Positions 53,446 through 61,891 are shown, counted from the first letter of the stretch. The stretch: DNA of 64,000 nt from JAHJQZ01 sp963667595 (GCA_963667595.2 CAXXWD010000001.1:620001-684000); one strand, 5' to 3'. The notes: generated from the sequence alone by a model not told the origin. Numbers and translations: made by a program.

Positions 53446-54401
53446 GCCAAATCGTTCCTTTTTCGACCTCCGTCGACAACCGGCCGTGGGCTTTCATCCG
53501 CCGCATGCTGGCCAAAGTCGGGCTTTCCGGTCGCGGCCTCGTCATCGCCGCGCCGATGTTGTGGCTTCTGATCTTTTTCCTCATCCCCTTCGCGGTGGTG
53601 TGCAAGATTGCGCTGTCGGAACTCGTCATCGCCGCGCCGCCCTACGCGCCCATGGTCACCTGGACCCAGACGGGCGAGCTGATCGTCAAGCTCAATTTCG
53701 GCAATTTCCAGTTCCTTTTGGGCGATCCGCTTTATCTCAACGCCTATCTCAACGCGCTAAAGATCGCCGCGATCTCCACGGCGATCGCGCTTTTTATCGC
53801 CTATCCAATGGCCTATTTCATCGCCCGATCCGGCGAGAGGACGCGCCGCTTTTTGCTGATGCTTGTCATCCTGCCGTTCTGGACCTCGTTCCTGTTGCGC
53901 GTCTATGCGTGGATCGGGTTCCTGAAAGGCAATGGCGTCGTCAACAACTTCTTGATGTGGACCGGGATCATCCATGACCCGCTGGTCATGCTGCAGACCG
54001 ATTTTGCCGTCTATATCGGCATCGTCTACACTTACCTGCCCTTCATGATCCTGCCGCTTTATTCCAATCTCGTGAAGCTCGACAACGATCTTCTCGAAGC
54101 CTCGGCCGATCTCGGCGCCCGGCCGTTCATCACCTTTTTGACCGTGACCCTGCCCTTAAGCCTGCCCGGCATAGTCGCCGGCTCGATGCTGGTCTTCATT
54201 CCGGCGGTCGGCGAATTCGTCATCCCGGCCCTGCTCGGCGGGCCGGACACGCTGATGATCGGACGGGTGTTGTGGGACGAGTTCTTCTCCAATCGCGACT
54301 GGCCGGTCGCCTCCTCGGTCGCCATCGCCATGCTCGTCGTTCTGGTCATCCCGATCATGTTCATGCGCTCTGCCCAGGACCGCATGGAGGAGCACCAATG
54401 A
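53442..54401 (+). CDS. potH: Polyamine ABC transporter permease
   Basis: 319 residues, six predicted helices. The EAA motif is LLEASADLGARPFITFLTVTLPLSLPG, preceded by VYTYLPFMILPLYSNLVKLD typical of PotH/PotB. It overlaps potG at its start and potI at its end by ATGA. Pairs with PotI to form the channel. Confidence 0.93.
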   Translation: MSQIVPFSTSVDNRPWAFIRRMLAKVGLSGRGLVIAAPMLWLLIFFLIPFAVVCKIALSELVIAAPPYAPMVTWTQTGELIVKLNFGNFQFLLGDPLYLNAYLNALKIAAISTAIALFIAYPMAYFIARSGERTRRFLLMLVILPFWTSFLLRVYAWIGFLKGNGVVNNFLMWTGIIHDPLVMLQTDFAVYIGIVYTYLPFMILPLYSNLVKLDNDLLEASADLGARPFITFLTVTLPLSLPGIVAGSMLVFIPAVGEFVIPALLGGPDTLMIGRVLWDEFFSNRDWPVASSVAIAMLVVLVIPIMFMRSAQDRMEEHQ

Positions 54402-55204
54402 AGCGCTCGGTATTTTTGAGGATCGCCACCATCCTCGCCTTCATCTTCCTTTATGCGCCGATCGTGTCGCTGGTCGTCTTCTCGTTCAACGACAACAAAC
54501 TCGTCACCGTCTGGTCGGGATTTTCGACCAAATGGTACGGCGCGCTGATGAACAACGATCAGTTGATCACCGCCGCCATCCTGAGCCTTGAGATCGCCGC
54601 CATCAGCGCCACGCTCGCGCTCGTTCTCGGCACGCTGGCGTCCGTGGCGCTGGTCAGGTTCCGGCGTTTTCGCGGCAAGACGCTGATGCACGGCATGATC
54701 ACGGCGCCTCTCGTCATGCCCGACGTCATCATCGGGCTGTCGCTTTTGCTGCTGTTCGTCTCCATGCAGCAGCTGATCGGCTGGCCGGCCGGACGCGGCA
54801 TGCTGACGGTGATCATCGCCCATTCGACGTTCGGCATGGCCTATGTCGCCGTCGTCGTGCAATCGCGCCTCATCGATCTCGACATCTCGCTTGAAGAAGC
54901 GGCCCAGGATCTCGGCGCCACGCCGGTGCGCGTCTTTTTCGACATCACCCTGCCGATCATCTCGCCGGCGCTCGTGTCCGGCTGGCTTCTGGCCTTCACC
55001 CTGTCGCTCGACGATCTGGTCATCGCCAGCTTCGTCAACGGGCCGGGCTCCTCGACCCTGCCGATGGTGATCTTTTCCAAGATCCGTCTCGGGGTCAGCC
55101 CGGACGTCAATGCGCTCGCCACGATCATCATCGCCATCGTCGCCGTCGGCGTTATCGGCGCGGCCCTGATCGGACAGACCGGCGCAGCGCGAAAACGGGC
55201 ATAG
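54398..55204 (+). CDS. potI: Polyamine ABC transporter permease
   Basis: 268 residues, six helices; EAA motif LEEAAQDLGATPVRVFFDITLPIISPAL, and the family's FNDNKLVTVWSGFSTKWYGAL near the N-terminus. It overlaps the potH stop by 4 bases with GGAGGAGC as ribosome site. Last gene of the potFGHI operon. No clear terminator between it and the methyltransferase 115 bases on. Confidence 0.93.
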   Translation: MKRSVFLRIATILAFIFLYAPIVSLVVFSFNDNKLVTVWSGFSTKWYGALMNNDQLITAAILSLEIAAISATLALVLGTLASVALVRFRRFRGKTLMHGMITAPLVMPDVIIGLSLLLLFVSMQQLIGWPAGRGMLTVIIAHSTFGMAYVAVVVQSRLIDLDISLEEAAQDLGATPVRVFFDITLPIISPALVSGWLLAFTLSLDDLVIASFVNGPGSSTLPMVIFSKIRLGVSPDVNALATIIIAIVAVGVIGAALIGQTGAARKRA

Positions 55205-55251
55205 GTCCTTTTGGTGTTTTGGCGGGTGGACGTCCCCTCGCAAATCCGGAA

Positions 55252-55281
55252 TGTATGACTTATATGGACATAATTCATACA
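55252..55281. promoter_or_regulatory. Long inverted-repeat operator candidate upstream of the methyltransferase
   Basis: Arms TGTATGACTTAT (55252-55263) and ATAATTCATACA (55270-55281) match at 11 of 12 positions around a 6-base centre, 38 bases before the ATG. This looks like a dimeric repressor site; the binding protein is unknown. Confidence 0.55.
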
Positions 55282-55319
55282 ACCCGCACCAAGCGGCCAA
55301 TTCCAGCAAAGGACACGTG

Positions 55320-55958
55320 ATGACACCGGACACGACGACGGAGCGAACCGAAAAAGAACGTGCCGAGTGGAACACCCGCTACGCCGAAAAAGGATTCGTG
55401 TGGAGCGTCGAACCGAACCGCTTCCTGGTCAAGGAGATCGCCGGACTGACACCGGGTCGGGCACTCGATCTTGCCGCCGGCGAGGCGCGCAATGCCATCT
55501 GGCTGGCCGAACAGGGCTGGACGGCGCTTGCCGTCGACATTTCCGATGTCGGCCTCGACAAGGGAAAAAAGCTCGCCGAGGCACGGCATGTCGCCGACAA
55601 ACTCGGCTTCGAAACGTCCGACTTGCGGACCTATCAGCCCGACCGGCAGGGCTTCGATCTGGTCGTCATGTTTTACGTACACATGCTTAAACCCGATCTC
55701 TGGCCCATCATCACCAAGGCATCGCAAGCCGTGGCGCCGGGCGGCACCTTCCTTCTGGTTGCCCATGACGCCACCAACCTGACCAAGGGGTATGGTGGCC
55801 CGCAAAATCCGGATGTCCTTTATACCGCCGAAGAGGTGGTCGGTGCGCTCGACAAGGACCTGACGGTCGAAAAGGCCGGCCCCGTCGACCGCCCGGTCGA
55901 AACCGACGCCGGCACCAGGATCGCCATCGACTGTCTGGTCAGGGCCAAGCGGGCTTAA
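55320..55958 (+). CDS. Class I SAM-dependent methyltransferase (TehB/UbiE-like)
   Basis: 212 residues. Motif I ALDLAAGEARNAIWLAEQGW (about 48-67) binds SAM, followed by AVDISDVGLDKGKKLA and the DLVVMFYVHML motif. The N-terminal WNTRYAEKGFVWS is shared with the TehB/thiopurine group; the substrate cannot be assigned. The start at 55320 has AAAGGA 7 bases upstream; a longer frame to 55251 would include the operator palindrome. The last 14 codons are duplicated 2.1 kb downstream. Confidence 0.85.
   Translation: MTPDTTTERTEKERAEWNTRYAEKGFVWSVEPNRFLVKEIAGLTPGRALDLAAGEARNAIWLAEQGWTALAVDISDVGLDKGKKLAEARHVADKLGFETSDLRTYQPDRQGFDLVVMFYVHMLKPDLWPIITKASQAVAPGGTFLLVAHDATNLTKGYGGPQNPDVLYTAEEVVGALDKDLTVEKAGPVDRPVETDAGTRIAIDCLVRAKRA
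55912..55954 (+). repeat. 43-bp direct repeat, first copy (3' end of methyltransferase gene)
   Basis: The 43 bases encoding TRIAIDCLVRAKR at the methyltransferase end recur exactly at 58021-58063. The second copy is in the same reading direction and also ends in a stop (TGA instead of TAA). Confidence 0.85.
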
Positions 55959-55973
55959 AGTGTTCCCCTTCTC

Positions 55974-56011
55974 CCTCCCCTTTACGGGGAGGTTGGCCCG
56001 GCAAAGCCGGG
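55974..56011. repeat. REP-like double hairpin between methyltransferase and gap
   Basis: CCTCCCC/GGGGAGG followed by CCCGGC/GCCGGG. The CTCCCTCCCCTTTACGGGGAGG style is common as a short extragenic repeat. It separates the convergent methyltransferase and gap genes and could end transcription from both. Confidence 0.6.
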
Positions 56012-56053
56012 TCGGGTGAGGCGGAGCCCCAAGCGCCCGGCGGCGGAGCGTTT

Positions 56054-57052
56054 TCAGGCGATCGTTTTTGCCAGGTCGAGGCAACGGCAGGCATAGCCCC
56101 ATTCGTTGTCGTACCAGGCAATGAGCTTGGTCATGCCGCCTTCGGTCTGCATTCCCGCCAGCGCGTCGAAGATCGTCGAATTGGCGTTGCCGCGCATGTC
56201 GGTCGAAACCACCGGTTCGTCGGTGAAGGCGAGAATTCCCTTGAGATCCCCTTCTGCCTTTTCGCGCATCAGGGCGGCGATATCGGCATAGGACGCCTTG
56301 TCCCTGAGCCGGCAGGTCAGGTCGATCATCGACACGTCGGCGACCGGCACGCGCACCGCCATGCCGTTGATCCTGCCCTTCAGTTCGGGAATGACCCGCC
56401 CGACCATCCTGGCCGCGCCGGTCGTTGCCGGAATGACGTTGTCGAGGATGGAACGTCCGAAGCGCCAATCCTTGCGCGCCACGCCGTCGACGGTGTTCTG
56501 GCTGGCGGTCGTGGCGTGCACGGTGATCATCAGTGCCTCTTCAAGCCCGTAGGCGTCGTTGACGATTTTGGCGAGAGGAGCGACCGCATTGGTCGTGCAC
56601 GAGGCGTTCGAGACAATTCTCTCGCCGGCATAGGCATCGGCATTGACGCCCAAGACATAGACCGGCGTGTCGTCCTTGGGCGGTGCCGACAGCACCACCT
56701 TGCCGGCGCCGGCCGCCACATGTCCCTCGGCCGCTTCCGTCGTCAGGAACCGTCCGGTCGATTCGATGACCAGATCGACTCCCGCCTCGGCCCAGCCGAT
56801 GGCTTCCGGCGCCGTGGCCTCGAAGGCGTGGACCTTTTTGCCATTGACGACGAGCGCGCCATCCGCGACCGCGACGTCACCAGCAAAACCGCCATGAACG
56901 CTGTCGTATTTCAAAAGATAGGCGAGGTGATCGATGGGCAAAAGATCGTTGACCGCCACGATCTCGAGATCGTCGCGCGCCATGGCGGCCCGTAGGACGG
57001 TCCGGCCGATGCGGCCGAATCCGTTGATACCAATGCGAATTCTGTCAGTCAT
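56054..57052 (-). CDS. gap: Glyceraldehyde-3-phosphate dehydrogenase, type I
   Basis: 332 residues. NAD-binding INGFGRIGRTVLRAA at the N-terminus, catalytic Cys in SNASCTTNAVAPL (about 151) and His in ITVHATTASQNTVDG, phosphate-binding ATTGAARMVGRVIPELKGR, and the C-terminal WYDNEWGYACRCLDL. Catalyses the reversible glycolytic oxidation. The start at 57052 agrees with the family; a longer frame is spurious. It stands alone, not with pgk or tkt, so it could be a secondary gap copy. Divergent from a TetR gene. Confidence 0.93.
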   Translation of the reverse strand: MTDRIRIGINGFGRIGRTVLRAAMARDDLEIVAVNDLLPIDHLAYLLKYDSVHGGFAGDVAVADGALVVNGKKVHAFEATAPEAIGWAEAGVDLVIESTGRFLTTEAAEGHVAAGAGKVVLSAPPKDDTPVYVLGVNADAYAGERIVSNASCTTNAVAPLAKIVNDAYGLEEALMITVHATTASQNTVDGVARKDWRFGRSILDNVIPATTGAARMVGRVIPELKGRINGMAVRVPVADVSMIDLTCRLRDKASYADIAALMREKAEGDLKGILAFTDEPVVSTDMRGNANSTIFDALAGMQTEGGMTKLIAWYDNEWGYACRCLDLAKTIA

Positions 57053-57260
57053 TTCGGTTTCCTGTGCATTCGTCGGCAAGGACGGAAGCAAAACCGGCGC
57101 GCGTTCCACCACCACCCGGACGCGGATTGTCCGCTTCCGGGCGTCGTCGTGGTTCGGCACCTTTCACAAATCCGATGACGGATTGCCTTCCGTCCCGCTA
57201 ATTTTTATACTAGTTCGCACAAAAAGATTGCGCAAGGTATTTTTGCGATGCGGTACAAAA

Positions 57261-57884
57261 ATGACTGACAAGCCCGTGCGCGGCCGTCCGCGCCAATACG
57301 ACCCCCAACGGGCACTTGCGGCCGCCCTTGGCGAATTCCGGCGGCGCGGCTATTCCGCGACCTCGCTCGATCACTTGACCGAAGCCACGAAAATGGCGCG
57401 CCCGAGCCTTTACGCCGCCTTCGGCAACAAGTTCGACATCTATCGCAAGGCCGTGCAGCAATACGCCGACAGTTCCGTCGCCGCCCGCCATCACGCCCTG
57501 ATGGAAGAGCCCGCGCTCGCGAAGGGACTTGCGACCTATTTCTCCCTTATCATCGACGCCTATGTCCCGCCCGGAAGCGATCCGCTCGGCTGTCCGATCC
57601 TCAGTGTCATCTCCGGCGAGGCCGCCGCCGATCCCGACATCCGCGAAGAACTCGCCTCGGCGCTCGACCGGACCGACGACCGCTTCCGCCAGCGACTCGA
57701 AAAAGCGCGCATGAGGGACGAAATCGCACCGGAAACCGATATCGAAGGTCTGGTCGCCCTCCTCGCCGCCCTGCAGCACAGCCTCGCCCTGCGCGCCCGC
57801 GCCGGCGCCGACCGGGCAGAACTCGAGGCTCTCACCGACGCGACGATTGCATTGATCCTCAAGGCAGCGGGTTACAGGGCCTGA
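57261..57884 (+). CDS. TetR-family transcriptional regulator
   Basis: 207 residues. Helix-turn-helix region ALGEFRRRGYSATSLDHLTE followed by ATKMARPSLYAAFGNKFDIY (about residues 18-60), preceded by a basic KPVRGRPRQYD arm; a helical ligand domain with SDPLGCPILSVISGE follows. The start at 57261 is 208 bases from the divergent gap start. No perfect operator palindrome is evident between them, although TTGCG half-site repeats (57210-57250) occur. Target and ligand unknown. Confidence 0.88.
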   Translation: MTDKPVRGRPRQYDPQRALAAALGEFRRRGYSATSLDHLTEATKMARPSLYAAFGNKFDIYRKAVQQYADSSVAARHHALMEEPALAKGLATYFSLIIDAYVPPGSDPLGCPILSVISGEAAADPDIREELASALDRTDDRFRQRLEKARMRDEIAPETDIEGLVALLAALQHSLALRARAGADRAELEALTDATIALILKAAGYRA

Positions 57885-58036
57885 CCGCCCGCATAAAACC
57901 AGACAAGGATCAGCAGGGCGGAGACCGGCAACGCGGCAACCAGGCCGGCAACCAGCCGGTTGTCGCGAACGTGGCAGCGTGCTTCCGGCATATCGCTGGC
58001 CGTCAGGAAGAAATAGAGCAGCACCAGGATCGCCAT
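57872..58036 (-). CDS. Small two-helix membrane protein (doubtful)
   Basis: 54 residues: two hydrophobic stretches (MAILVLLYFFLTA and LVAALPVSALLILVWFYAG) around a polar RCHVRDNR loop. The ATG and first five codons lie in the second copy of the 43-bp duplicated methyltransferase tail, so the gene may be a remnant fused to foreign DNA, or chance. The 3' end overlaps the TetR stop by 13 bases in convergent orientation. No function assigned. Confidence 0.3.
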   Translation of the reverse strand: MAILVLLYFFLTASDMPEARCHVRDNRLVAGLVAALPVSALLILVWFYAGGQAL

Positions 58037-58063
58037 CGACTGTCTGGTCAGGGCCAAGCGGGC
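58021..58063 (+). repeat. 43-bp direct repeat, second copy
   Basis: Exact copy of 55912-55954, again ending in codons for KRA and a stop. Upstream homology ends at the first base of the repeat, so this is a displaced tail, not a full gene. It directly precedes mosaic repeat copy C. Confidence 0.85.
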
Positions 58064-58072
58064 CTGAACGCC

Positions 58073-58179
58073 ACTAGAGCATTTTCAGCAAAAGTGGGAA
58101 CCGGCTTTGCAGTTCGAAAATGCGACAAAACAATAGGTTAGATCATTTCAGTGTTTCTACGAAACAGTGAAATGATCTA
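58073..58179 (+). repeat. Mosaic palindromic repeat, copy C (target of the IS630 element)
   Basis: ACTAGAGCATTTTCAGC...ACCGGCTTTGCAG...GAAAATGCGACAAAACAA then the second hairpin GATCATTTCAGTGTTTC/GAAACAGTGAAATGATCTAG. Its terminal CTAG is split by the insertion element; the final G lies after the element at 59420. Confidence 0.8.
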
Positions 58180-59417
58180 GTGCCTTGCACCAGTTAAAAA
58201 GACCAGTTGAGATTTGTTAAGCGAGCTGATTCTCTTGGTGCTGATTTGAGCATTAAGGAGAAGGGTTTTGACGAACAAACGATATGTGGTTGAGCTGACG
58301 TTGGACGAGCGCGAGGCGCTTTTGTCGAAGGTCAGGAAAGGCACATTGCCAGCACGCGCGAACACCAAGGCGCGCATCCTGTTGAAAGCCGACAAGGGGC
58401 CGTGTGGCGAGGGTTGGACGGATCGGGCGATCTGCCAAAGTCTGGAGACATCGCCGTCTACGGTCGCGCGCGTGCGCGAGACCTTCGTGATGGAAGGGAT
58501 GGAGGCGGTCTTCGCCCGCAAGCAGCGTCTTCATCCCGCTGTCAGGCGCATTTTCGACGGCGAAGCGGAGGCCCGGCTGATCGCGCTGGCGTGCTCCGAG
58601 CCGCCGGAAGGCCATGCGCGCTGGACCATTCGGCTTCTGGCGGACAAGGTTGTCGAACTGAACATCGTTGAGGCGGCGCATTTCAACACGATTGGGCGCG
58701 CGCTTAAAAAAACGAACTTAAGCCTCACCGAAGCCGATATTGGGTAATCCCGCCAAAACAGAGCGCGGCCTTTGTCGCGGCCATGGAGAACGTGTTGGCG
58801 ATCTACCAGCGCCCACGTGATCCCAAGCGTCCACTGGTCTGCCTCGACGAAGCGGCTAAGCAACTGGTCGGCGCCACGCGTTTACCTATCCCCATGAAAC
58901 CGGGGCGCATCGCCCGGCACGATTATGAGTACAAGCGCGCAGGAACGGCCAGTGTATTCATGGCCTTTGCCCCGCTTGAAGGGGTGCGGCACCTCAAGGT
59001 CACAGACCATCGCGGCGCAAACGAGTACGCACACTTTCTTGCCGAACTCGCCGACATCCATTTTGCCGATGCCGACAAGATCGTGCTGGTCCAGGACAAT
59101 CTCAACACACACAGCCCCACATCGCTTTACGCGACCTTCGAACCCGCCAAAGCCCGTCGCATCGCCGACAGGTTCGAATGGAACTACACGCCAAAACACG
59201 GTTCGTGGCTGAATATGGCCGAAGCAGAACTTTCAATCCTGTCGCGCCAGTGCCTGAAAGAACGCGTCAGCAGCAAGAACGAATTGATCCGCGACATCGC
59301 CGCCTGGCAAAAAGCGCGCAACGACAAACGCTGCATCGCAAACTGGCAGTTCACAAACGAACACGCCCGCATCAAACTTATAAAATTGTACCCGTCAGTT
59401 TGAGTGATTCAAAGGAC
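58180..59417 (+). mobile_element. IS630-family insertion sequence, complete
   Basis: 1,238 bases flanked by TA on both sides (58178-58179 and 59418-59419), the family's target duplication. Imperfect terminal inverted repeats: left GTGCCTTGCACCAGTTAAA, right (reversed) GTCCTTTGAATCACTCAAA. It encodes a two-frame transposase. The insertion split the end of a mosaic repeat at its CTAG. Both ends and both frames look intact, so the element may still be active. Confidence 0.85.
58268..59403 (+). CDS. IS630 transposase, two frames joined by -1 frameshifting
   Basis: Frame 1 (58268-58747) carries the N-terminal helix-turn-helix (GWTDRAICQSLETSPSTVARVRE). Frame 2 (58711-59403) carries the DDE catalytic core: Asp in LVCLDEAAK, Asp in LVQDNLNTH, Glu in MAEAELSIL. 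At A7 (58706-58712, CTTAAAAAAACG) a -1 slip joins ALKK to NELKP and restores a full transposase of about 377 residues. The frame-1 product alone would stop at 58747 as a 159-residue protein. Programmed slippage on A7 is common in IS630 elements; here it is inferred from the restored motif. Confidence 0.85.
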
Positions 59418-59431
59418 TAGATGGCGCCGCT

Positions 59432-60115
59432 TCACCACAGGCCGGGCAGCAGGCGGAAACGCGTCCGCATGGTGAAGTCGGCATAGCCGGGAAGCTCGGC
59501 CTGGAGTGTTTTGTCCTCCGCCGCCGTCCGGAGCACCGCGACAAGAACGAATAGACCGGTCGCCAGAAAGGCCCAGCCAGACCCGAGCAGCAAAGGGCTG
59601 CCGAGATATTGCAGGATCATGCCCACATACATGGGGTGCCGGACGATCCGGTACGGCCCGGTATCGATGACATGGTGGTTTTCCTGAATGCGGACGGTCT
59701 GTTCGAGATGCCGGTTGACCGCCATCGACCAGACGATGAAGACATTGCCCGCGACAAGAAGAACGGTGCCCGCCTCGATGCCCGTCCAGCCGAACTGCGG
59801 CGTGCCGAACCGAACGGCGTCCAGTCCGGCAATCAAGGGCAGACCCAGAACGGCGAGACCCGTCGCGACCATCGCCAGATAGTCGTAACGCTTGGTGCCG
59901 GCCCCGATCGCGGCACGCGCGGCGATGACCGATGGATTGATCCTGAAAAGGATCGCGGCATTGACCAGCAGAAACGCGATGCTCAGCCCCAGATAGAGCC
60001 AGCCGCGCGGATAGGCGAACGTCCCGGCGCCGACAAAGAGCAGGGCCCCGATCAGCCCCGTCACCATAACGACGTTGACGAGCCTTTTGAGGATTTTCCG
60101 CCGATCATGGGCCAT
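59432..60115 (-). CDS. ICMT/PEMT-like membrane methyltransferase family protein
   Basis: 227 residues with about five helices. The C-terminal signature GPYRIVRHPMYVGMILQYLG with RTAAEDKTLQAELPGYADF belongs to the isoprenylcysteine carboxyl methyltransferase/phospholipid methyltransferase superfamily; bacterial substrates are mostly unknown. AAGGAG is 8 bases before the ATG at 60115; a GTG at 60124 would give an ATGA-like overlap but lies too close to that site. It is the downstream partner of the TetR gene (stop at 60121). Confidence 0.85.
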   Translation of the reverse strand: MAHDRRKILKRLVNVVMVTGLIGALLFVGAGTFAYPRGWLYLGLSIAFLLVNAAILFRINPSVIAARAAIGAGTKRYDYLAMVATGLAVLGLPLIAGLDAVRFGTPQFGWTGIEAGTVLLVAGNVFIVWSMAVNRHLEQTVRIQENHHVIDTGPYRIVRHPMYVGMILQYLGSPLLLGSGWAFLATGLFVLVAVLRTAAEDKTLQAELPGYADFTMRTRFRLLPGLW

Positions 60116-60120
60116 GGAAC

Positions 60121-60810
60121 TCACTCCTTCACAAAAGATGCCAATGCATCATCAAGATCGTCGCCGAGTGCCCGAAGAGCACCGGGTGCAAGACCGAGTC
60201 CGCGCTCGAACCAGTCGAGTCCCAGCCCGGCACGGGTCACAAGGCGCTGCATATCCGGTTCGTCACCCGTATTGAGGTCGGCCATCTGCAAATCCTCGAT
60301 GAGATGCCAAAAACCAAGCGTCAGTTCGGCCAGAAGATCCGGATCGCCGGGCGGTATCGTGCCCTCATGCATGCCCATGCGGAGTGTTTCGACAAGAACC
60401 GGCACAACGATCCGGTCGCCGCGTTCCCTGAGCGCACGCCTTAGGTCGGCATTGCGTGGATCGGCGAGAAGCAGATGGCTCATCATCGTTTTCTCCCGAT
60501 TGGCCAGACGCCAGCGCTGGAAACTGGCCATGATCCGCACAAGCCGTGAGATGGCGTCCGCCGGACCGGGCGCGGCCAGATCGATGGCGAGCCGTTCGGA
60601 AACCTCGGCAAGCACCTGATCGAGCATGGCCTCGACAAGTGCCGTCTTGCTCTCGAACCAGTGATAGAAGGTTCCTTTGGACAGGCCCGCCCGCCGCAAC
60701 ACGGCATTGACCGAAAGCGCGTCGAATCCGTCCGCCTCGGTCAACGCCCAGGCGGCGGCGACAAGCGCGCGCCGAGTTTCCGGCTCCGGACCAGTTCCTT
60801 TATCCCGCAT
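60121..60810 (-). CDS. TetR-family transcriptional regulator
   Basis: 229 residues. Helix-turn-helix AAAWALTEADGFDALSVNAV, LRRAGLSKGTFYHWFESKTALVEAML (about 20-62); the helical sensor domain is not assigned. The ATG at 60810 is preferred to a TTG at 60828. A perfect operator palindrome TAGACC-N3-GGTCTA (60829-60843) lies at its own promoter, so it probably represses itself and the downstream membrane methyltransferase gene. Confidence 0.9.
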   Translation of the reverse strand: MRDKGTGPEPETRRALVAAAWALTEADGFDALSVNAVLRRAGLSKGTFYHWFESKTALVEAMLDQVLAEVSERLAIDLAAPGPADAISRLVRIMASFQRWRLANREKTMMSHLLLADPRNADLRRALRERGDRIVVPVLVETLRMGMHEGTIPPGDPDLLAELTLGFWHLIEDLQMADLNTGDEPDMQRLVTRAGLGLDWFERGLGLAPGALRALGDDLDDALASFVKE

Positions 60811-60828
60811 TCCAGCCGTTCTCCGCAA

Positions 60829-60843
60829 TAGACCACCGGTCTA
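60829..60843. promoter_or_regulatory. TetR-type operator TAGACC-ACC-GGTCTA
   Basis: A perfect 6-3-6 palindrome 19 bases upstream of the TetR gene start. The TAGACC/GGTCTA pattern is a typical TetR-family site. Confidence 0.7.
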
Positions 60844-60940
60844 GACTGCTGGTATATGGTGGGACGCACCTGGATCGTCAAGCCCGGCACCAGAACGGGG
60901 TGAAGGCCAGGATCAGAGGCCGGTCAATCGAACGACAAAC

Positions 60941-61891
60941 CTATGTCCGCGCCTTTCGCGCCGCCGCCACTTTTCGCGCCGCCGCCACTTGGCGCTCGCG
61001 CCACCAGATATAGACGCCCGAGGCAACAACGATCGGGGTGCCGAGATAGATCGTCCAGCCCGGCGGCTGATCGAAGACCAGCCAGGAGGTCATCGCCATG
61101 AAAATGACCTGCGGATAGATGAAGGGCGACAGGACCGAGGCATCGGCGAACCGATAGGCGATGGTCATGATGGTGTGCCCGACCAGGCCCCCGAGCCCGA
61201 TCGACAACATCAGCACCCAGTCGAGCGACGTTTCGGGCCAAACCCAGCCCGGCAGGGCAAAGAAAATGAGCACGAAGCTCGGCACCAGCGCCAGATAGAG
61301 CTGTTGCACATGGGTGGGATCGACCCCGGCAAGTTTGCGATTGGTGATGTTGAACAGCGCATAGCTCACGGCCATGGCGATCGACAGGAAAATGGCCGGG
61401 TGAAAACCGGTGCCACCCGGCTGGATGATGATGAGCACGCCGACAAACCCGACGAAAATTGCGATCCAGCGCCGCCAGCCGACCTTCTCGCCGAGCAAAG
61501 GGACCGACAGTACGCTGACCAGGATCGGCGCGGCGAACAGAAGCGAACCGGTGATGGTCAGCGGCAGGTACTTCATGGCGAAAAAGTTGAAGGCGGTGGT
61601 GCCCAGCAGCGCCAGCGAACGGAGGATTTCGAGCTTGGGGCTATTGGTACGGAAGGCCGTGAGCCCGTGGCGCGGCAGCAGCCAGACAATCATGATGACG
61701 AGCTGCGTCACATAGCGGAAAAAAGTCACTTCCAGCGCGGGAAAGCCGTTGACCACCAACCATTTGGCATTGGTGTCGAGCACCGCGAAGATCAGTGCCG
61801 CCGAAACGATCAGGCAAATGCCGAGAACCAGACGGTCTTCGCGCGGCTTGACCATGGTATCCGGTTTCAGGCCGGCACCGGAAGAACCCAT
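60941..61891 (-). CDS. DMT-superfamily (EamA) transporter
   Basis: 316 residues, ten helices in two EamA repeats (SLALLGTTAFNFFAMKYLPL, ITGSLLFAAPILVSVLSVPLLGEK in the first; ADASVLSPFIYPQVIFMAMTSW in the second). Exports or imports a small metabolite; substrate not predictable. The start at 61891 has GGGGAA 5 bases upstream; a longer frame to 62053 is not family-like. The C-terminus has a duplicated VAAARK segment (RQVAAARKVAAARKART) encoded by a short tandem repeat at about 60953-60990. Confidence 0.88.
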   Translation of the reverse strand: MGSSGAGLKPDTMVKPREDRLVLGICLIVSAALIFAVLDTNAKWLVVNGFPALEVTFFRYVTQLVIMIVWLLPRHGLTAFRTNSPKLEILRSLALLGTTAFNFFAMKYLPLTITGSLLFAAPILVSVLSVPLLGEKVGWRRWIAIFVGFVGVLIIIQPGGTGFHPAIFLSIAMAVSYALFNITNRKLAGVDPTHVQQLYLALVPSFVLIFFALPGWVWPETSLDWVLMLSIGLGGLVGHTIMTIAYRFADASVLSPFIYPQVIFMAMTSWLVFDQPPGWTIYLGTPIVVASGVYIWWRERQVAAARKVAAARKART

